Source: Membranipora membranacea
Lineage: Eukaryota > Bryozoa > Gymnolaemata > Cheilostomatida > Membraniporidae
Direction of reading: 5' to 3'
Length of the DNA stretch: 64,000 nucleotides
Assembly (NCBI GenBank): GCA_914767715.1
Contig: OU612066.1
Location: forward strand, 27,378,283 to 27,442,282
Position numbers and translations under genes: made by a program. The notes under the pieces are model-generated. The model ran no database searches. It was given only the letters and a program-made list of their open reading frames with translations, and had not been told where the DNA came from. Below, one piece after another: positions 1 to 13,800 of this stretch (the stretch's first letter is position 1; each line of letters starts with the position of its first letter).

Positions 1-3000
1 CCTCTCCTGCCACCATATAGTTAACTTTACCACTGAGGGCGCTGACGACTCGTCCGCCATGTTTAATAACCAGCTCTTTAGCGTCATCTCTCTCCATGTT
101 AGCCAGCTGCCCAGTCAACACAAAGGTCTTACCTTTTATGGAAACAGGCTGTAGAGAGAGAGATAAATTTGTGGGTTAATGATTTACAAACACAACTTAA
201 AATCAAAGTGGATGTCTACACCGTCAGTGTGTCAGATACTTAGAATCTGAGCCTAAGATGTTTCAACAACACGAGATATGGCAAACTACCTTTTGTCTGA
301 AAATGAAAAATGGTGAGTTTGACATTTATCTGCAGCAGAAACTTGTGTGAGAGGCAAGGAAAACTTGAGTTGACCGATATAGACAATAGCCTTACCTTTA
401 CAGGTGATTTTCTAGGTGATACAGTCTGAGATTTCACTGGAGTAGCTCCCTTTGTAGCTGCTTTTTTCGGAGTGGCTTCCTTTGAAGGCTTTTTAGGTTT
501 AGCAGCTTTCTCTGCCTTAGCAGCGACAGCCTTGCTGGGGCTCAGGCTGACTGAACTAGTCTGTTTCTCAGATTTACCAGTTGTCTTCTCATTCTTGATT
601 TTATCAGCTTTCTCCTCAGTCTTTGAGTCTTTACTAGGAGTGGCGGATCGAGTTCCACTTCTAGTGCTTGTCTGTGATGAGGATTTCTTATTGGGTGTCT
701 CAGCTCTTGGCTTTTTACTCGGAGTTATCTCTGTTTGGTCTGGTGTTGCCTCTTGTAGTTTTCTAGCCTTAGTTCTCGGAGTTTCTGATCCCCTCTGCTC
801 TTCTGTCTTAGGTTTCTCTTCACTCAACGGCAGTGGTTTGTATTTGTCCTTGGATTTGGGGGTAGCAGTTTTATTTTTCTTCTCTTTTATTGAAGTTACG
901 GGTGAGGCACTAGTGTCACTGGATTTCTGTTTGGAGGGAGTTGATTTTGTATCCTGTTTACCATTAGCAGCCTTTGCTGGGCTCTCCTTGTTCTTTGAAG
1001 GACTTTTACCCTTTGTTTTCTCAAGGGTCTTATTAAAGTCTTGGTTATCATGTTCCTCTGTTTTCTGTAAACAATTATCGATTGTTACACTACTCAACTA
1101 CACTGCTATACAAAATTACACAAGGCATGTTTATATGTTCCCCAGGGTTGATAACAGTGCACAGGCATTTTTCATTACAAGTAATGCTGGTTCAACAGTA
1201 CAATTTAGTGATTGATGGAGGAAAGCAGGCCTGCTAAACGGGTAAAATTTGTCCAAGCCAAAAGCTCCTGAAAAACACATACACAAAGTATTGCAATTAT
1301 TAACATTGGTCTGATATTAATATATTTAAACCATGTGATATGATAGTACCATATGGTATAGGCAAGGTCTCATTTACGCAATCCCTCATGTTCAATACTT
1401 CATTATTCCACAAATAATAAATACCTTGTCGTCAACAAGCTGAGCGAATGACTCATCATCACTCCACGCCTCCTGGTCTGTATCCAGTACTATAATCTCA
1501 TCCTTAGTGTTCACCACTGATTTCTTCTTATTACTGCTGCTATCTTTGGAGTTTTTAGTCTTAGAGGTAGCATCGGCAGACAGCTTACCAGATATTGTCT
1601 AGATGGAAACAAAAACTTTGAAAATAATTCACCAAGGAGTTCTGAACCTGAACTAAACTAAACAGGTAAACTTAAATTGAATCTCAATAGGGTATTAAAA
1701 AAATAACAACTTTAACCGCCATTTTGCATACAGTCAACTTTCATTTGAAACAATTTATTTCGATCAAATTAGACTTTTTTAGTTCCTGCCCGGCGTCAAT
1801 AGCAATGACAGTGGAGCTGGGAGATGTCTCAGGATTATATCATATATCACTACTTGGCTCCTTCAGATAGGTAAAAAAAAGATCGCTTGAATACATCATA
1901 CTAACTTTGGGTGCTTCTTTGCTCCCAGTGGTGACTTTTTTTGAGCCAAAGAAGTCAGAAGCAGATCTTTTTTCCTTCTTTTTCTCTTCCTGTTTACTGG
2001 GTGTCTTACTCTTGACGGTTCTTGGTGAGGATCTGACACCTGGAAATAATACATGATATTAATACAGGATGAGATTATAGCAAAAATAGATTATACTTCA
2101 AGAATTGCTCTTATAAGATCTACGTATTGCATGCAACTTGATGTGATCATTTTCAAACATCAGGGTTCACGTCGATTAATAAAGAGTTTTTAAACCCTAC
2201 GCTCAGGATCACTTATGTCAGGTTCAGGTATACCCAATCTGGTATAGCCATAGAGCTTAATACGTATTGCACATATTTTTGAAAAAAACTAAGCTTATAT
2301 TACAGGATTTTGTTACATGCAAGAGGGGAGGTTTTGAGAGAAAGATTTGGTGACATCAACACTATTGTATGTCCAGATTGGTAAAGCAGAGGCTTAGAAG
2401 GTGAAAATGCATCCTATACTACAGACCTGCAGCGGCGCCTTCAGCTGTTTTAAGTTTCTTTGTTGGAGTTGCTGTCTCCTTCACAAACTCAACATCATCA
2501 TCATCCGCATCTGATGACTAGAAAAATAACAACAGTTTTTCTTGAATAGGAATATCTGATGATCAGTGAGATGAAGATTTGGTGAATTTTCGATACAATA
2601 ATGACAATGTGTAAAATCTGATGAAGCTTCTCTACTAATTGAGTAGGAAACTCACAAACTATGCAATTGCTATCATATTCATGAAAAACAGAGATTAATA
2701 ATTAACTCACATCAGAGATATACGCTACTCTGCGACGCTTAGAGCTCTTTGATCTCTTTGCTTCATCTTCTCTTTTACTTTTTGATGATTTAGCCTTAGT
2801 CGGTTTCTCTGCCTCTCCGTTATTGACAGGCTGCTTGCGGGTGTTGTGACCACTAGATGCTGTAAAAAACTTCCTGATATCCTGAAATAGACCACCTCTA
2901 TGATAAAAATGTTTCCTTTATCTCATCAATGTAAGGAACTATACAAGCCAACTAGGTTTGCGCTTCTGAAGGGATTCAAAACAGCCCAGCCAAAGGCTTG

Positions 3001-3166
3001 ATTTACCACCAATACTATTGTGAGACGGTTATAACAGAAAAATCTATACAAATCCTGGATGTTACTGTTCTCAATCTTATTAAAATATAAATCATTAACC
3101 TATATTCTAATCCCAAAACGGACTGTCAGATAATGGCTGGCAATAATGATTAAAGTTTCTTACCAT
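1..3166 (-). CDS. RFC1: Replication factor C subunit 1, N-terminal part (partial)
   Basis: Large subunit of the clamp loader that places PCNA on DNA in the nucleus. Seven exons are read on the minus strand: 3164-3166 (the ATG only), 2711-2881, 2427-2517, 1906-2039, 1425-1598, 396-1064 and 1-148 (continues off the window). Phases agree at every junction. The protein opens MDIRKFF, as in animal RFC1, followed by a lysine/serine-rich basic region. A SASDFFG motif near residue 120 matches the conserved [LD][YF]FG PCNA-contact motif of the family. Residues about 192-414 are low-complexity Lys/Ser/Thr/Pro with repeated TP and SP sites. The last exon begins the BRCT domain (GKTFVLTGQLANMERDDAK, then HGGRVVSALSGKVNYMVAGE). 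The AAA+ ATPase and C-terminal domains lie outside the window. Identification is firm; the exon-1 5' end is not defined. Confidence 0.93.
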
Positions 3167-3168
3167 GT

Positions 3169-3183
3169 TTATAATGTGAGCAT
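3169..3183 (-). promoter_or_regulatory. Short upstream ORF directly before the RFC1 start codon
   Basis: On the minus strand an ATG at 3181-3183 opens a four-codon frame (M-L-T-L-stop) that ends two bases before the RFC1 ATG at 3164-3166. If transcription starts upstream of 3183, this mini-ORF would be translated first and could damp RFC1 translation. The arrangement is seen in sequence; a regulatory role is inference. Confidence 0.35.
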
Positions 3184-4810
3184 CAAGGCTGAGCACACTG
3201 CCTGCGTATTTGCTACTGAACCATTGCTCTTGCAGTTTTGTTTGTTCACATGCAAGTTACATAGACTCACATCCGCATAACCTGGATCTGCAAAATGTCA
3301 GGGCATATATGAAAAATCGACTCAACTCAATGAATGAAGTAATGGTAGTATTGCCTAATTAAATCATAAGCATAATGTTCATATTTTACAGGCGTACATG
3401 ACCTGGGGCCCATTTCTCAGGTCAGCGCAACACAGCCCATCTATCAGCTTATCGATAGCATTATATCAATACGCATTGATTGTATTGACAGCACATGCAA
3501 GAAGAAGAAAGACCAAGATCCTATGATCAAAAGTACTACAGTCTACATATTGAACAAGTCTGGCTGTGACTTGATGAGACTTCCAATCTACTAACTTGCA
3601 GACTGACTGAACAAAACCTTTGCTTTGCTTATATTATACTAGTACATACATATATATGCCATGCATCATCATCAATATGGTGGTTGCTAGTGTCATTTTC
3701 AAATTATATGCTTCCAAGTCCCATATACCCATGCACAATCCCCCTGGGTGAGTGTATTACACAAAAAAATGGCTAAGAGGTCATCAATATAACTTATTTA
3801 TAAGTAATTATTTTATATCAATGGATGGTTACTCACCACTTTCTTCAATGCTGCATCTAATCTATGAGCTCATTGGCGCCAAACACAGATGTAACACACA
3901 ATAGGATTGGTTAATACTGCAATTTCACTAACCAAGGCTACCATTTTGGTTCTCAGGCAATTAATTTTCATTCATTTTAAGAGTTGTGTTCACATTAATC
4001 TATGTGAAGGCAATCCCTGATGCTCAACAATACCACAAGCATGGTGGCCTCCCTGATAGCAGCAGGGAGTTTGGGACCTCCCTGATGAAAGCAATCACGA
4101 TTCTTGTCAGAATATATATAATAACTCTATGATGACACCTCACTTACACTACGCTTAGAATTTTTGACGACAACATTAACATTTTTTAACACAGAGACAC
4201 TTGACCCATAGGGCACAACTAAATCTCATCAGATAATGATAAAGCAAGCACTGTTATAAAAATGTCTAGGGCAGCATCCCCTTGTGGCATGAGGCATATC
4301 AGACGTTTGTGTTATCATAATTTTCTTTCACTTCCAACTTTGTAGCTTCATCGCATACTTATAAATGCACCAGTACCATATTAATTTATATTCAGTATAT
4401 TTAAAAAAATATAAAGCTCAGCAAAAATGCTGTTGATATGTTCTACTAACAACCAGCTAACACTAGATACAAAAAAAAAGCAATATTGTACAAAATACAT
4501 GTATATACACAAGTAACAAAAACAACATGCATAGTAAGCAACTGCAGGAAAATTCTATAAAAAAATTATATTTGAACAAAATGCTACTGCTAGAGCATCA
4601 CATTTCTGTGACTTGATATGTTTATAGACTTCAATGATATGTTTCTGATATGAATAAATATGCAACCAGTACACAACGACACCTTTTTCACCAAGGAAAA
4701 TAGTGTTATTGTGCACCATGTTACATCGATGCAAATTTCTTCCTGAATAAAAAAATCATGAATATACTCGACTGAAAATCTACAACGGACAGTTGACAAA
4801 ACTATTTAAA
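3184..4810. other. Intergenic region between RFC1 and the NKAIN gene
   Basis: AT-rich, no supported coding exon. It must hold the RFC1 promoter and 5' UTR (near 3184-3300) and, since both genes are on the minus strand, the 3' UTR of the NKAIN gene just below 4811. I saw no clear TATA box and no convincing minus-strand polyadenylation signal. Confidence 0.5.
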
Positions 4811-7800
4811 TTAAATAACTGAAGGTCTAGCACTCACAAACGGACCTGTCGTTGTCGTTGTTTTCACGTCATCAGTTGCGTTTGTAATGAGACTAGGGGG
4901 TTGATGTGAGTAGTTTGATGAGCCATGTTGTGACCGCCTTCTAGTCGGTCCTGGGCTATGTTTACTAGAATATAACCCGCCATAACTACTAGTCACTTCA
5001 GAGAGTTGACGAGGAGTTCTAGTGCTCTGGGGTGGCGGTCTACTAGACATGTTATTATTTGGCATCGGCCTGCTATTATTATGCTGGTACTGATGTGGGT
5101 TACTATCAGGGGGAGTCATCACTTTTGTAGGCATTGCTGACTTTCTCTCCCACGGAGGAGCGCTGCCGCCACCTTGACTCGGTTTGGGAGCACCTGTTTC
5201 AGGTGTATTGTTTGTATGAAGGCCATTCACCTGATGGCCGTTTGATATGTGTCTATTATTTGGAGATCTATCATTGTATAGAGCGGGTTTTGGAGGCTCC
5301 CGCTGAACCATAGACTGATAGGGCACCTGCTGAGCTGGTGTCGGTTTTGGTGGCTCTCGTGTCACGTGCTGAGATGGTGGTTGATATAATTGTTGAGCTG
5401 GAGATGGTCTTTGTTGATGGCTTGACGCAGGTGGCTGTTGCGGTTGATACCTCGAAGGCTGCTCTGCACTTTGAGCAGGTCTGTTTGGTTGCACTGCAGA
5501 CTGAGCGTTATATTGCATATTTATTTTGGGTGGTGTAGGATTTGGCCTTTGGCCAGCATACAATGGTACATCACCACCATTGTTAGCAGCGGGTCTGGAT
5601 AAGTTCCCTGTTACCAGCCTCTTAAATGTATTGTCTTTTGGTTGAGTATTAGCTGTTCTCATTTGTCTGAAATCAGCTGTTGGAGATTGCGCGTTTCCAC
5701 CCATACGCTGCTGTGGTATATCATCAAAGTCAGAATTAAACCCTGAGCGAGGAGTTGTCCTATCACTAGGCACAGGGCTCGCTTCAGGCTGTTTATAAGG
5801 TTGTTTAGCTGGCAGTGTCAATGCAGGAGGTTTTCTAGGATTGTTCACATCAGGAACTCTGTGATGAGCTGGAGGCCGCTGATGGTTGGCATACGGTGAT
5901 GAATCGTCGCTCATCTCCGACAGCCCAGATACCGGTCTGCCTTGTGACATATCCGGCGGTCTCAGCGAAGGACCCGGGCCAGGTCTGATCCCTCCAGGTC
6001 CTGGAGCGGCTCGAATGTTCCCAATATTTGCTCTATTAGCGGCAGCAGCAGCCATAGATCTATCAGGACCTCTCTGAGGTGCTGGTGGCTCCGATCTCGA
6101 ATCATACACATGTCGGGGCTGGCCTTGATTGATTACAGGTTTGTTCTGATGTCGAGATCTATCGAGATTGTTCTCTAGTGTGCCAGCAGCTCTAAACGCT
6201 GCTGGATCCTTCTCTGTACTAACACTAGAGCTTCCAGGACTAGATGGGCATGAGGAGAGAGGCTCTTTAGTGGGAGTCTGAGGGGGTAACATCAGGGGAG
6301 GCAACTGAGTGTTGGGTGATTGCTGGTATGTAGGATTTGTATGCCCTTCCTTTCTATTACCCATATATGGCCCAGGTCCATCTGATAGAGGAGGGGGAGG
6401 TGCAGGGAATGCCACACTATCACGTGAATAAGCCTCAGGTCCTTCATCTAATGGGGGAGGCAAGTCTGCGACTGCATTGAAGGATTGTGATAGGTCTGTT
6501 GGTCTGTAACCCCCTGGTCGATTACCTGGAGGGGCGCGACCCGGAGGAGGTCCGGGGGAAATACCAATCCCACCTCTCTGATGCTGTGAATAGTCCATAT
6601 AAGGGCTCTCAGATGATGTGTAGCCATATGATTGGTCAAGCAAATTCCTAGCCTGGGGTTGTGTTGGTGTTTCAGGGACATCACTGTCAACCCCTGATGA
6701 TGGTGCTATAGTAGGAACCCAAGGTAAAGAACCTGGCCTTTTTTTAGCAGTTCCATTCTGATTAGCTGTAGCCCTAGAGTTTGTACCTTTCTTAGACCTA
6801 GTACTACCTCTATTACTCCTCTTGCTTTGTCTAGTATTACTGTCTCGCTCTCTGGTACCCGTACCATTGTGGGGTGGCCCGTGTTTGACTGCAGCAGGTT
6901 GTCGTGTACTTCTAGTACTTCGAGTGCTGCGAGTGGAGCGTATACTGTCTCTGCCGTTGTTAGGGGTCTCCCAGTGGTCAGGGCCACTCAGAGTTGTCTC
7001 CCTTGTATCCATACGCAGCGACACGCTCGACCTCCGGGATGATGGAGCTTTATAGACTTGAAATATAGGACCTGAAAGAAAGGAAGCTCAATTATTATCT
7101 ACGCCTTTTATCATGTAGCCTAAATAATGGATCTGATTGGTTGCTGGGAAGTTGAACTCACCAATCAGTGCCAAAAAACATTGCATATTATGCAAGGGTA
7201 AAACTGTTCCAGCTTGCTTACTATGTTTTTTCTCAGAGAGACATTCTTAGGTGTCATCGAAGAGAAGAGTGGTAGGACATGACTGTATCTGTTAGGATTA
7301 AGGGGCAAACAGAACATTGTTCTGCACCATTGATTTGCACAATATGACTATTATATATGCTGTCCATAGAAGCAGTTGGTGTGCAATTTCTATGAACTGC
7401 TGCATGGCATGGCAACAGTGCACCTACCACTACATCTAATAAGCTGTTTGGCAACATGACTAATGGCTGTAGAAAGTCTCCCCATGCTGTGCACGCTACA
7501 CGGACACATTACAATACCAAATATTTACATTGTCCAGGTTATCTATCACTATCTTGGTGAGTCGAAGATGGTTTCAGTTGAGAAGGGTGGATTTGAAAAC
7601 CATTTATGAATTCTACTATATTATCCAATAAAAAACAAGGTAACAAGGTTATTAAATGTGGTAATGGAACAGTGAACAATGTAAAAGTTAGCAGGTAAAT
7701 AACGCAAATAAAGAAAGATGAGGTGGTTGGGTTTTCTAAAACCAGCGAATTATTGAATTAGGACTAAACAACAAGTTGAGAATTATTTCCTACCACGGGC

Positions 7801-10800
7801 GACATAGCTGATAGACTCTAAAACGCACCCATACTTGTCATAAACATGTATAATCACTAGCATAATTACTTAAAATAGGGATTGAGGATTTGGGGAATAA
7901 ATGGTTATACTATCAAGAGTTGTGCCCTCATATCATCAAGAAAGATTACTATTTGACCACAAGAAATCATGGTTAGGTTTACTGGGAAGGGTCAATAGGA
8001 ACTGCTCTTAACAGACTCATAAGCACATGAAAATCAGATCGATGCTTATTGACAGAAAGTAAAAGAATATCTGCTGCATCAATAAAAGCCATGGATCAAT
8101 GTTTTGTTGAGGATGGGAGGAGCTATGAGAATGATCACTCGAGGACAGGGATATCCTGGGTAGACTGGATGGTTTGCAAACATTCTTCCTAGGATATAAC
8201 AGGAAATGGCAGGTCTCCTGTTTATAACAGGCATACGGAGGAGTGTGTACTTCAGGTAAAGCTATACTTACTAGTATCATCTTTTTCTCTAAGTAGATAT
8301 ATCACAAACGCTGAGGACACACAACCAATTACCTGTAGATATATAATAAAACAAGCTCTGGGTTAGAAAGAGATAACTTCAAAATACTTGCAGAGCACGA
8401 AAATGTACATTGTATTGTCTTGTGATGACCAACAAAAGTTGCTTTGAGGACTGAACCATGATTTCCCACTTTAGCAGACGAAATTTCTGGAAATCCTACA
8501 ATTTAAATTAATTGTTTCAATGTCCTCTCAAAAGCTAACTTCTCTACACTAACTAGGATTCCGAGGCTGCTGCTTTTCATGATCCGTTAATTTGGAGTTA
8601 CCCTTTCATGTAACTTAAGTGTACAATCTTTTCCCAGCCCATTGTGGACCGAAAAGTGAGTGACTGAATTTAATCATAGACAATGATCACTAAGTTTCAA
8701 TGAGTCACCTAATTAAAGTCTGCAGCACCATGATTCATTCCGATCGCTTATCATGTAGCGCTATAAAGCAGCTATAGCAATCAGCCCTCTATTGAGTCCC
8801 AAAACAGTGTGACTCAATTTTTGAAACCAATAGTATAGTATTGCTTTTGCCCTTGCATGAAAATGAAACTTGAAAAAGAGAAACTCTGGATTACTAAACT
8901 GTGAAGTACTGCAGCAGCGTGGGAATCTAGGCTCAAAGTATCAAGTCCTGAACTTGGTTCACTTTAGAATCTATCTTAATCATAGACCTAATATATATCA
9001 AGTCTATGATCTCAATACTTACAGAGAGTATCATCTGTATAGCAGCGTGTATAACTTCTATCACATTACCAGATATGACACATGTATCACTGGTCTGACA
9101 AGTCTTAGTCAGGGCTATCCACCATGAGCTCTTCACTCCGAATCCAAATATCTTATAAGAGCTCTGTAACAGAATGTGACAACGTTAACATGACATCATA
9201 ACATGGCACTTTCTACACTATATCAAGTTTGATTCAATTTACTTGCAATTTGAGTTGATGACACACAAGCCACAGACCTTTGGCAAGCAGCTTACAGTTG
9301 TAGTGAGACCAGCTCAAAATGCAGGCAATTACGCCAAACATGATCTTATAAAGAAAATATATGGGAGGAATGATGGTAGTGCTGTGAACCATAAAGGCAT
9401 GCAATATGCTGGGATTTCCATTTCCAGGGAAGTTTGGTCAATCATAACCAAGGCCTACAAGAGATTGGCCGGATCTCTATTGGAATCTCAGGAAAATGTC
9501 ATGCCTAATTAGTATGCTAAATTTTATCAAGTCAAGGACAGAATTTCAACATAAGATGACTGTTATGTTCATTTTCAATTAACCAGCAAGCTTTATATTC
9601 AAAAACGCTTGTTCCTGGCAACCCTTCGCCCATAACCTATAATCTAGCTTAGTGTCAAAGGTGTCACTGTATCAAGAGCTACATGATAGTCTTATTTTAG
9701 TGAAAAGAAGCTCAACCTGATTAGATTTCACACCTGGGCATGTTGGACTATTAGACTGATACACCTGGTCTTATCGGAGATATAAGAGTACGGGCCTACG
9801 CCTAATCGGCTCACAGATTATCAACCATATTTTTTTACAGCTTTTCTAGTGTTATTATTTATAGATAAACACATATGAGCTAAAGATACTAGATGGATAA
9901 AACTCTCTTGAGGAAAGGTCCATTGACATTGTATAAATCAGAACATGTTCTTCCCTCCTGGGTTTGAGGCCTAGATTTTGAATGTACCACCTTATGGTCA
10001 AGCTTATTGCGCCACCAAAGTGGCAAACAGTTAGAAGTGTTATTGATGCTTCTTAATCCCCAAATAATGGTTTACCCGTTTACCAATATCTTCGAAAAAA
10101 TGTAAAGCTTTGAAGTACTTTTCACGTTGCCAAGCTTACTATAGATATTATAGCATTGCTGAGTACTCCAGGTAATGGCGCCACACCCAATCTGAACTAC
10201 TCTTTGAAGATTAAATCGAAATAACAAAAATGCCGAAAATATTTCAGTATAACAGTACAGAACTTGCCCAGAGTATCAGTAGGAGGAAAAGGCCTTTTAG
10301 CGCAATGCTTGAAAAAGTGAAATTTATAGATAGTTTCATGGCTAGTTTTACTGAACCTCATTCCTTTATAAACTCCCACCAGAGGTACCTTACATGAAGT
10401 CACCCTCAAACTAGCTGAACCTTAGATAGTATTTACTCCTCAAGGGTATGCTAGTAGTTTGTAAAACTTGAAAAGTTCAAGCGCTCTGAGCTCGTTACTG
10501 AAAGGTAAAACTCAGTGCTATGTAGGAAGTGAAATTTTTTGAATGATGGGCTTATTTACATTATGTCCAACAAGTCCATTTGATCAAACCATGATTCATT
10601 ATTATAATAACAAATCATTCCCAGAAAAAGATAGAAGCTGTATTCAATAGACATACAGAATTTTGAATGCAAGTTGCTAGACAATTTTTTTAATTGATTT
10701 AGTGAGGCTGATAGCTTTAAATGCCGACTGTTTGACATTCTAATTTAAGTTTGTGGATAGTATTTTAGAACAAAGAATGCATTCACATTCAAGTGCCTAA

Positions 10801-13800
10801 TTGAAATGTGATATCAAGTTGTGAGCAGGTTTTAGTATGCCTAAGAAAAGGCTTCAAACAAGAAATTCAATTTCTCAACTAGTTTTTTGACCTGAACTTT
10901 TCCCATGTTGTTGTGGTATTTGCCCATGTCTGCTATCAGGCACATGCTAATTGTGTTTTAACACCCACAGCATATTATAGGCTGATAAATTCACAATCGT
11001 AGCGATAAATCTAAGATTGTTGGGTATTCCGCACCAATCATCTTTGCGATATGTTGAGTGCTGTTGTCCTTAATCTAGGCACTCTGAGCATTAATTGATT
11101 AGGCAGCAATGAAGTAGAATTGTCATCAACTATCCAATAACTCAGTAGGCCTACATGCAATTAGTACAGTGAAGAAACAGCGCACAGGTTTAGTCCAGTT
11201 GTGACATATCTCTAAATCCTTACTGTCGGTTCTAAGAAGCTGCTCGTAAAGCCCTGAAGCCAAATCTACAAATGCAATCTGTCACTGCTCATTTGGCAAT
11301 TTATAATTTGATCAATTAGCAACAGAAGGAGGGCTTTTAGATTTTAAAACAGTGCCTGATGTGTGTAATCCAAAAGCTACATACCTCATCGAAAGAGCCG
11401 ACTTGTAAATATACGCAGATGACGAATATGTTCCACGCTATGTATAGCATTCCCCATATCAAATACTACAAACATAAGAAAAGCAACATATCATCACGCC
11501 ATACAGTGAGTAACAGAAACTAGTTTTACGCTAGAAGCATGGAATTTGGGACAAGCTCTCTGCTAGATGCGCAGAGTCAACCAGTCAAACTGGAGACGTA
11601 GATCAGCATGACTCTGTTTTTGGAGAGGCCTGCGTTCATATTTAATCTTAACATTGAGCTGTCTTCAAATGGTTCATGGTCTTGGTAGGGTTTCTTTGCT
11701 GTCTTCTGAAGCAGCGCCAAACCGTTATTTCAATGAATGAAAATCAAGAGCGGGTAGAAAAATGTGTGACAGGCTTTAGGCATGAACAAGCCTGGGCAGG
11801 ATGGCACTTCAAGTCAGCGTTGAGCCTTGATCATTAAACAGTCCATGTGATTCTAAATCTATACATACACTGGGTGGGAAGTAATAACACATTATAGAAA
11901 AGATTATCATGTAAAATCAGTCTTTGTTTGCTAGAGTGACTCATATAATATATACTTAGGGCTAACTGACAATACTTTCCTAACAGGACAGGTATGAAAA
12001 TAGTGTGATTAATTTGTACCTTCCCAAATCACAAGGCAATATAATAATCAGACGACACATTAGTGACATAAGAATATAACTGCACTCTTCTCAATGGAGA
12101 GTGACTGATATGCCCACTCATTGATTCAGAATGTCTGTCAATTTTCTTTTTGCCCAAAGCTAAGCGCACACTCTACAATCAATGACCCTGCTGATCACAG
12201 CAGTGATATTCTGTCTGTACTTGGCATGGAAGTGCTAGGAGCTTTTGCCGTTCAAAATATCACATCATGACAAGTTTGTTTTTCCCAGACTCACTCAACA
12301 AGCTAGCCCCAGACGATGTAATCAAAAAATGCCTTTGATGATCCCCAAAAATAACAATTTTGTTCGTTTCATATGAGGCCAATGAAAATATTTTGCTAAA
12401 AATCATATCGGAAAACCAGTTTAATCTAAGACAGGACAGTTAATACATGGCTGTGTGGTGTCTACTAGTTTTTAACAATTTGAGGTCACCAGCTGACTAA
12501 AGGCTGACCTACTGCATCGCACAAATATTTGTGGCTGGCTACGTTCATTAGATTGTTTATGTTATGAAGGTCATTTGATCACCAGAGATAGACCACCAAA
12601 ACAACGCCTCATCACGCTGGTAATCATAACCTTGTAGTTAACTTGACAACCGATGTTGGTGGTCGTACCCATTGATTGCCGAAATAAATCATGTTGTCTA
12701 CTTGGGAGAAAACATTACTCTCTTGGTTACTGTAATAACTGCTGAAGCTAGTTCAAATTTTATGAATATTCATAACTGTCAAACGTTTTCACGTTAACAC
12801 TCTCACTGCATGATTTTATCATACATTTGAGAAATTTAGACTTATGCTCAAAGTTGACCAACCATGAACCGTCGCATGAACTAAACCTGCCTCTCGCCCA
12901 CCATCTGATTACGCATATTAAAGTTTTCACCCAGTTTAAGTCCTGCACTAACTGGCTAACGCCAAGATTAGCACATAATTAGGACAAAAATGTCTGATTC
13001 ATCTATTTTCTCCCAGTATTGCGGTTTCACTGAATGGCTTAACATTCCTCTAGGGCCAATCCATTGGCGGAATGGTTTTGACACAATAAAAAATGACTAA
13101 GAGCGATAATGCCTAAGCAAAAAGAAACCTGTGTGATGAAAATCAACCTAGATTTGTTCAGATGGGAACACTGCTTCATGTACAAGAATAATCCTGTTTT
13201 TCTGGGATAAGGTACTCTCCTAACAGGTGGCTTCCTTCCTGTTTTCTCTTCAATCACTGTTTGTCACCAACAAAGTCATTGTTACTACGCAGCCTTCCCA
13301 CACCCTTACATCTATATGAGTGAAGCCTGCATATATATATATATATATATATGTGCCCAATCCATAAAAGAATATCTACACAGCCCATAGTGAAAACTTT
13401 TAAATGCATTCCGTCTGATGTGCTACACAGGGGGGGGGGGGGGGGCTTTTCATACCTTCTATGGGGAATTTGGTGTGTGTAGATATACATCAACCCTATT
13501 CTGCAGTAGTATACTGCTAGTGAGACTCACCACAATTATAAGCTTGTGTTTGTAGAGACACAAGCCGAACACAGCGATGATCACTACGACTATCTGTATA
13601 AATCCAGGTATAATAGAGAGGTAGAGAAAACCGATAAAGTCTATTATGAGCCTCTCAGCTATGGTTATCTACAAGCAGCAAAATAACAGGTTGTACATCA
13701 GGTCATCATGTGGGGGAGAGGGGGGGTGGGTGTTTCCTGACACAACAATGGACAATGACCTAAGTAATTTGAATTAGGGCCTAGCAATGCGTGCTTGAGT

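Larger units (their letters stand above)
11466..13530. other. Large intron of the NKAIN gene with simple repeats
   Basis: A 2.1-kb intron between NKAIN exons 2 and 3. Apart from the simple repeats near 13331 and 13430 it shows nothing I can support as a gene. Confidence 0.5.

Noticed and set aside
472-1215. 247-codon plus-strand open frame
   Set aside because: Antisense of the Lys/Ser/Thr-rich RFC1 exon 396-1064; its Leu/Val/Phe composition is the expected complement.
9243-9512. 89-codon plus-strand frame in an NKAIN intron
   Set aside because: No recognisable family, no repeat relation and no flanking exons; length is within chance expectation for this composition.
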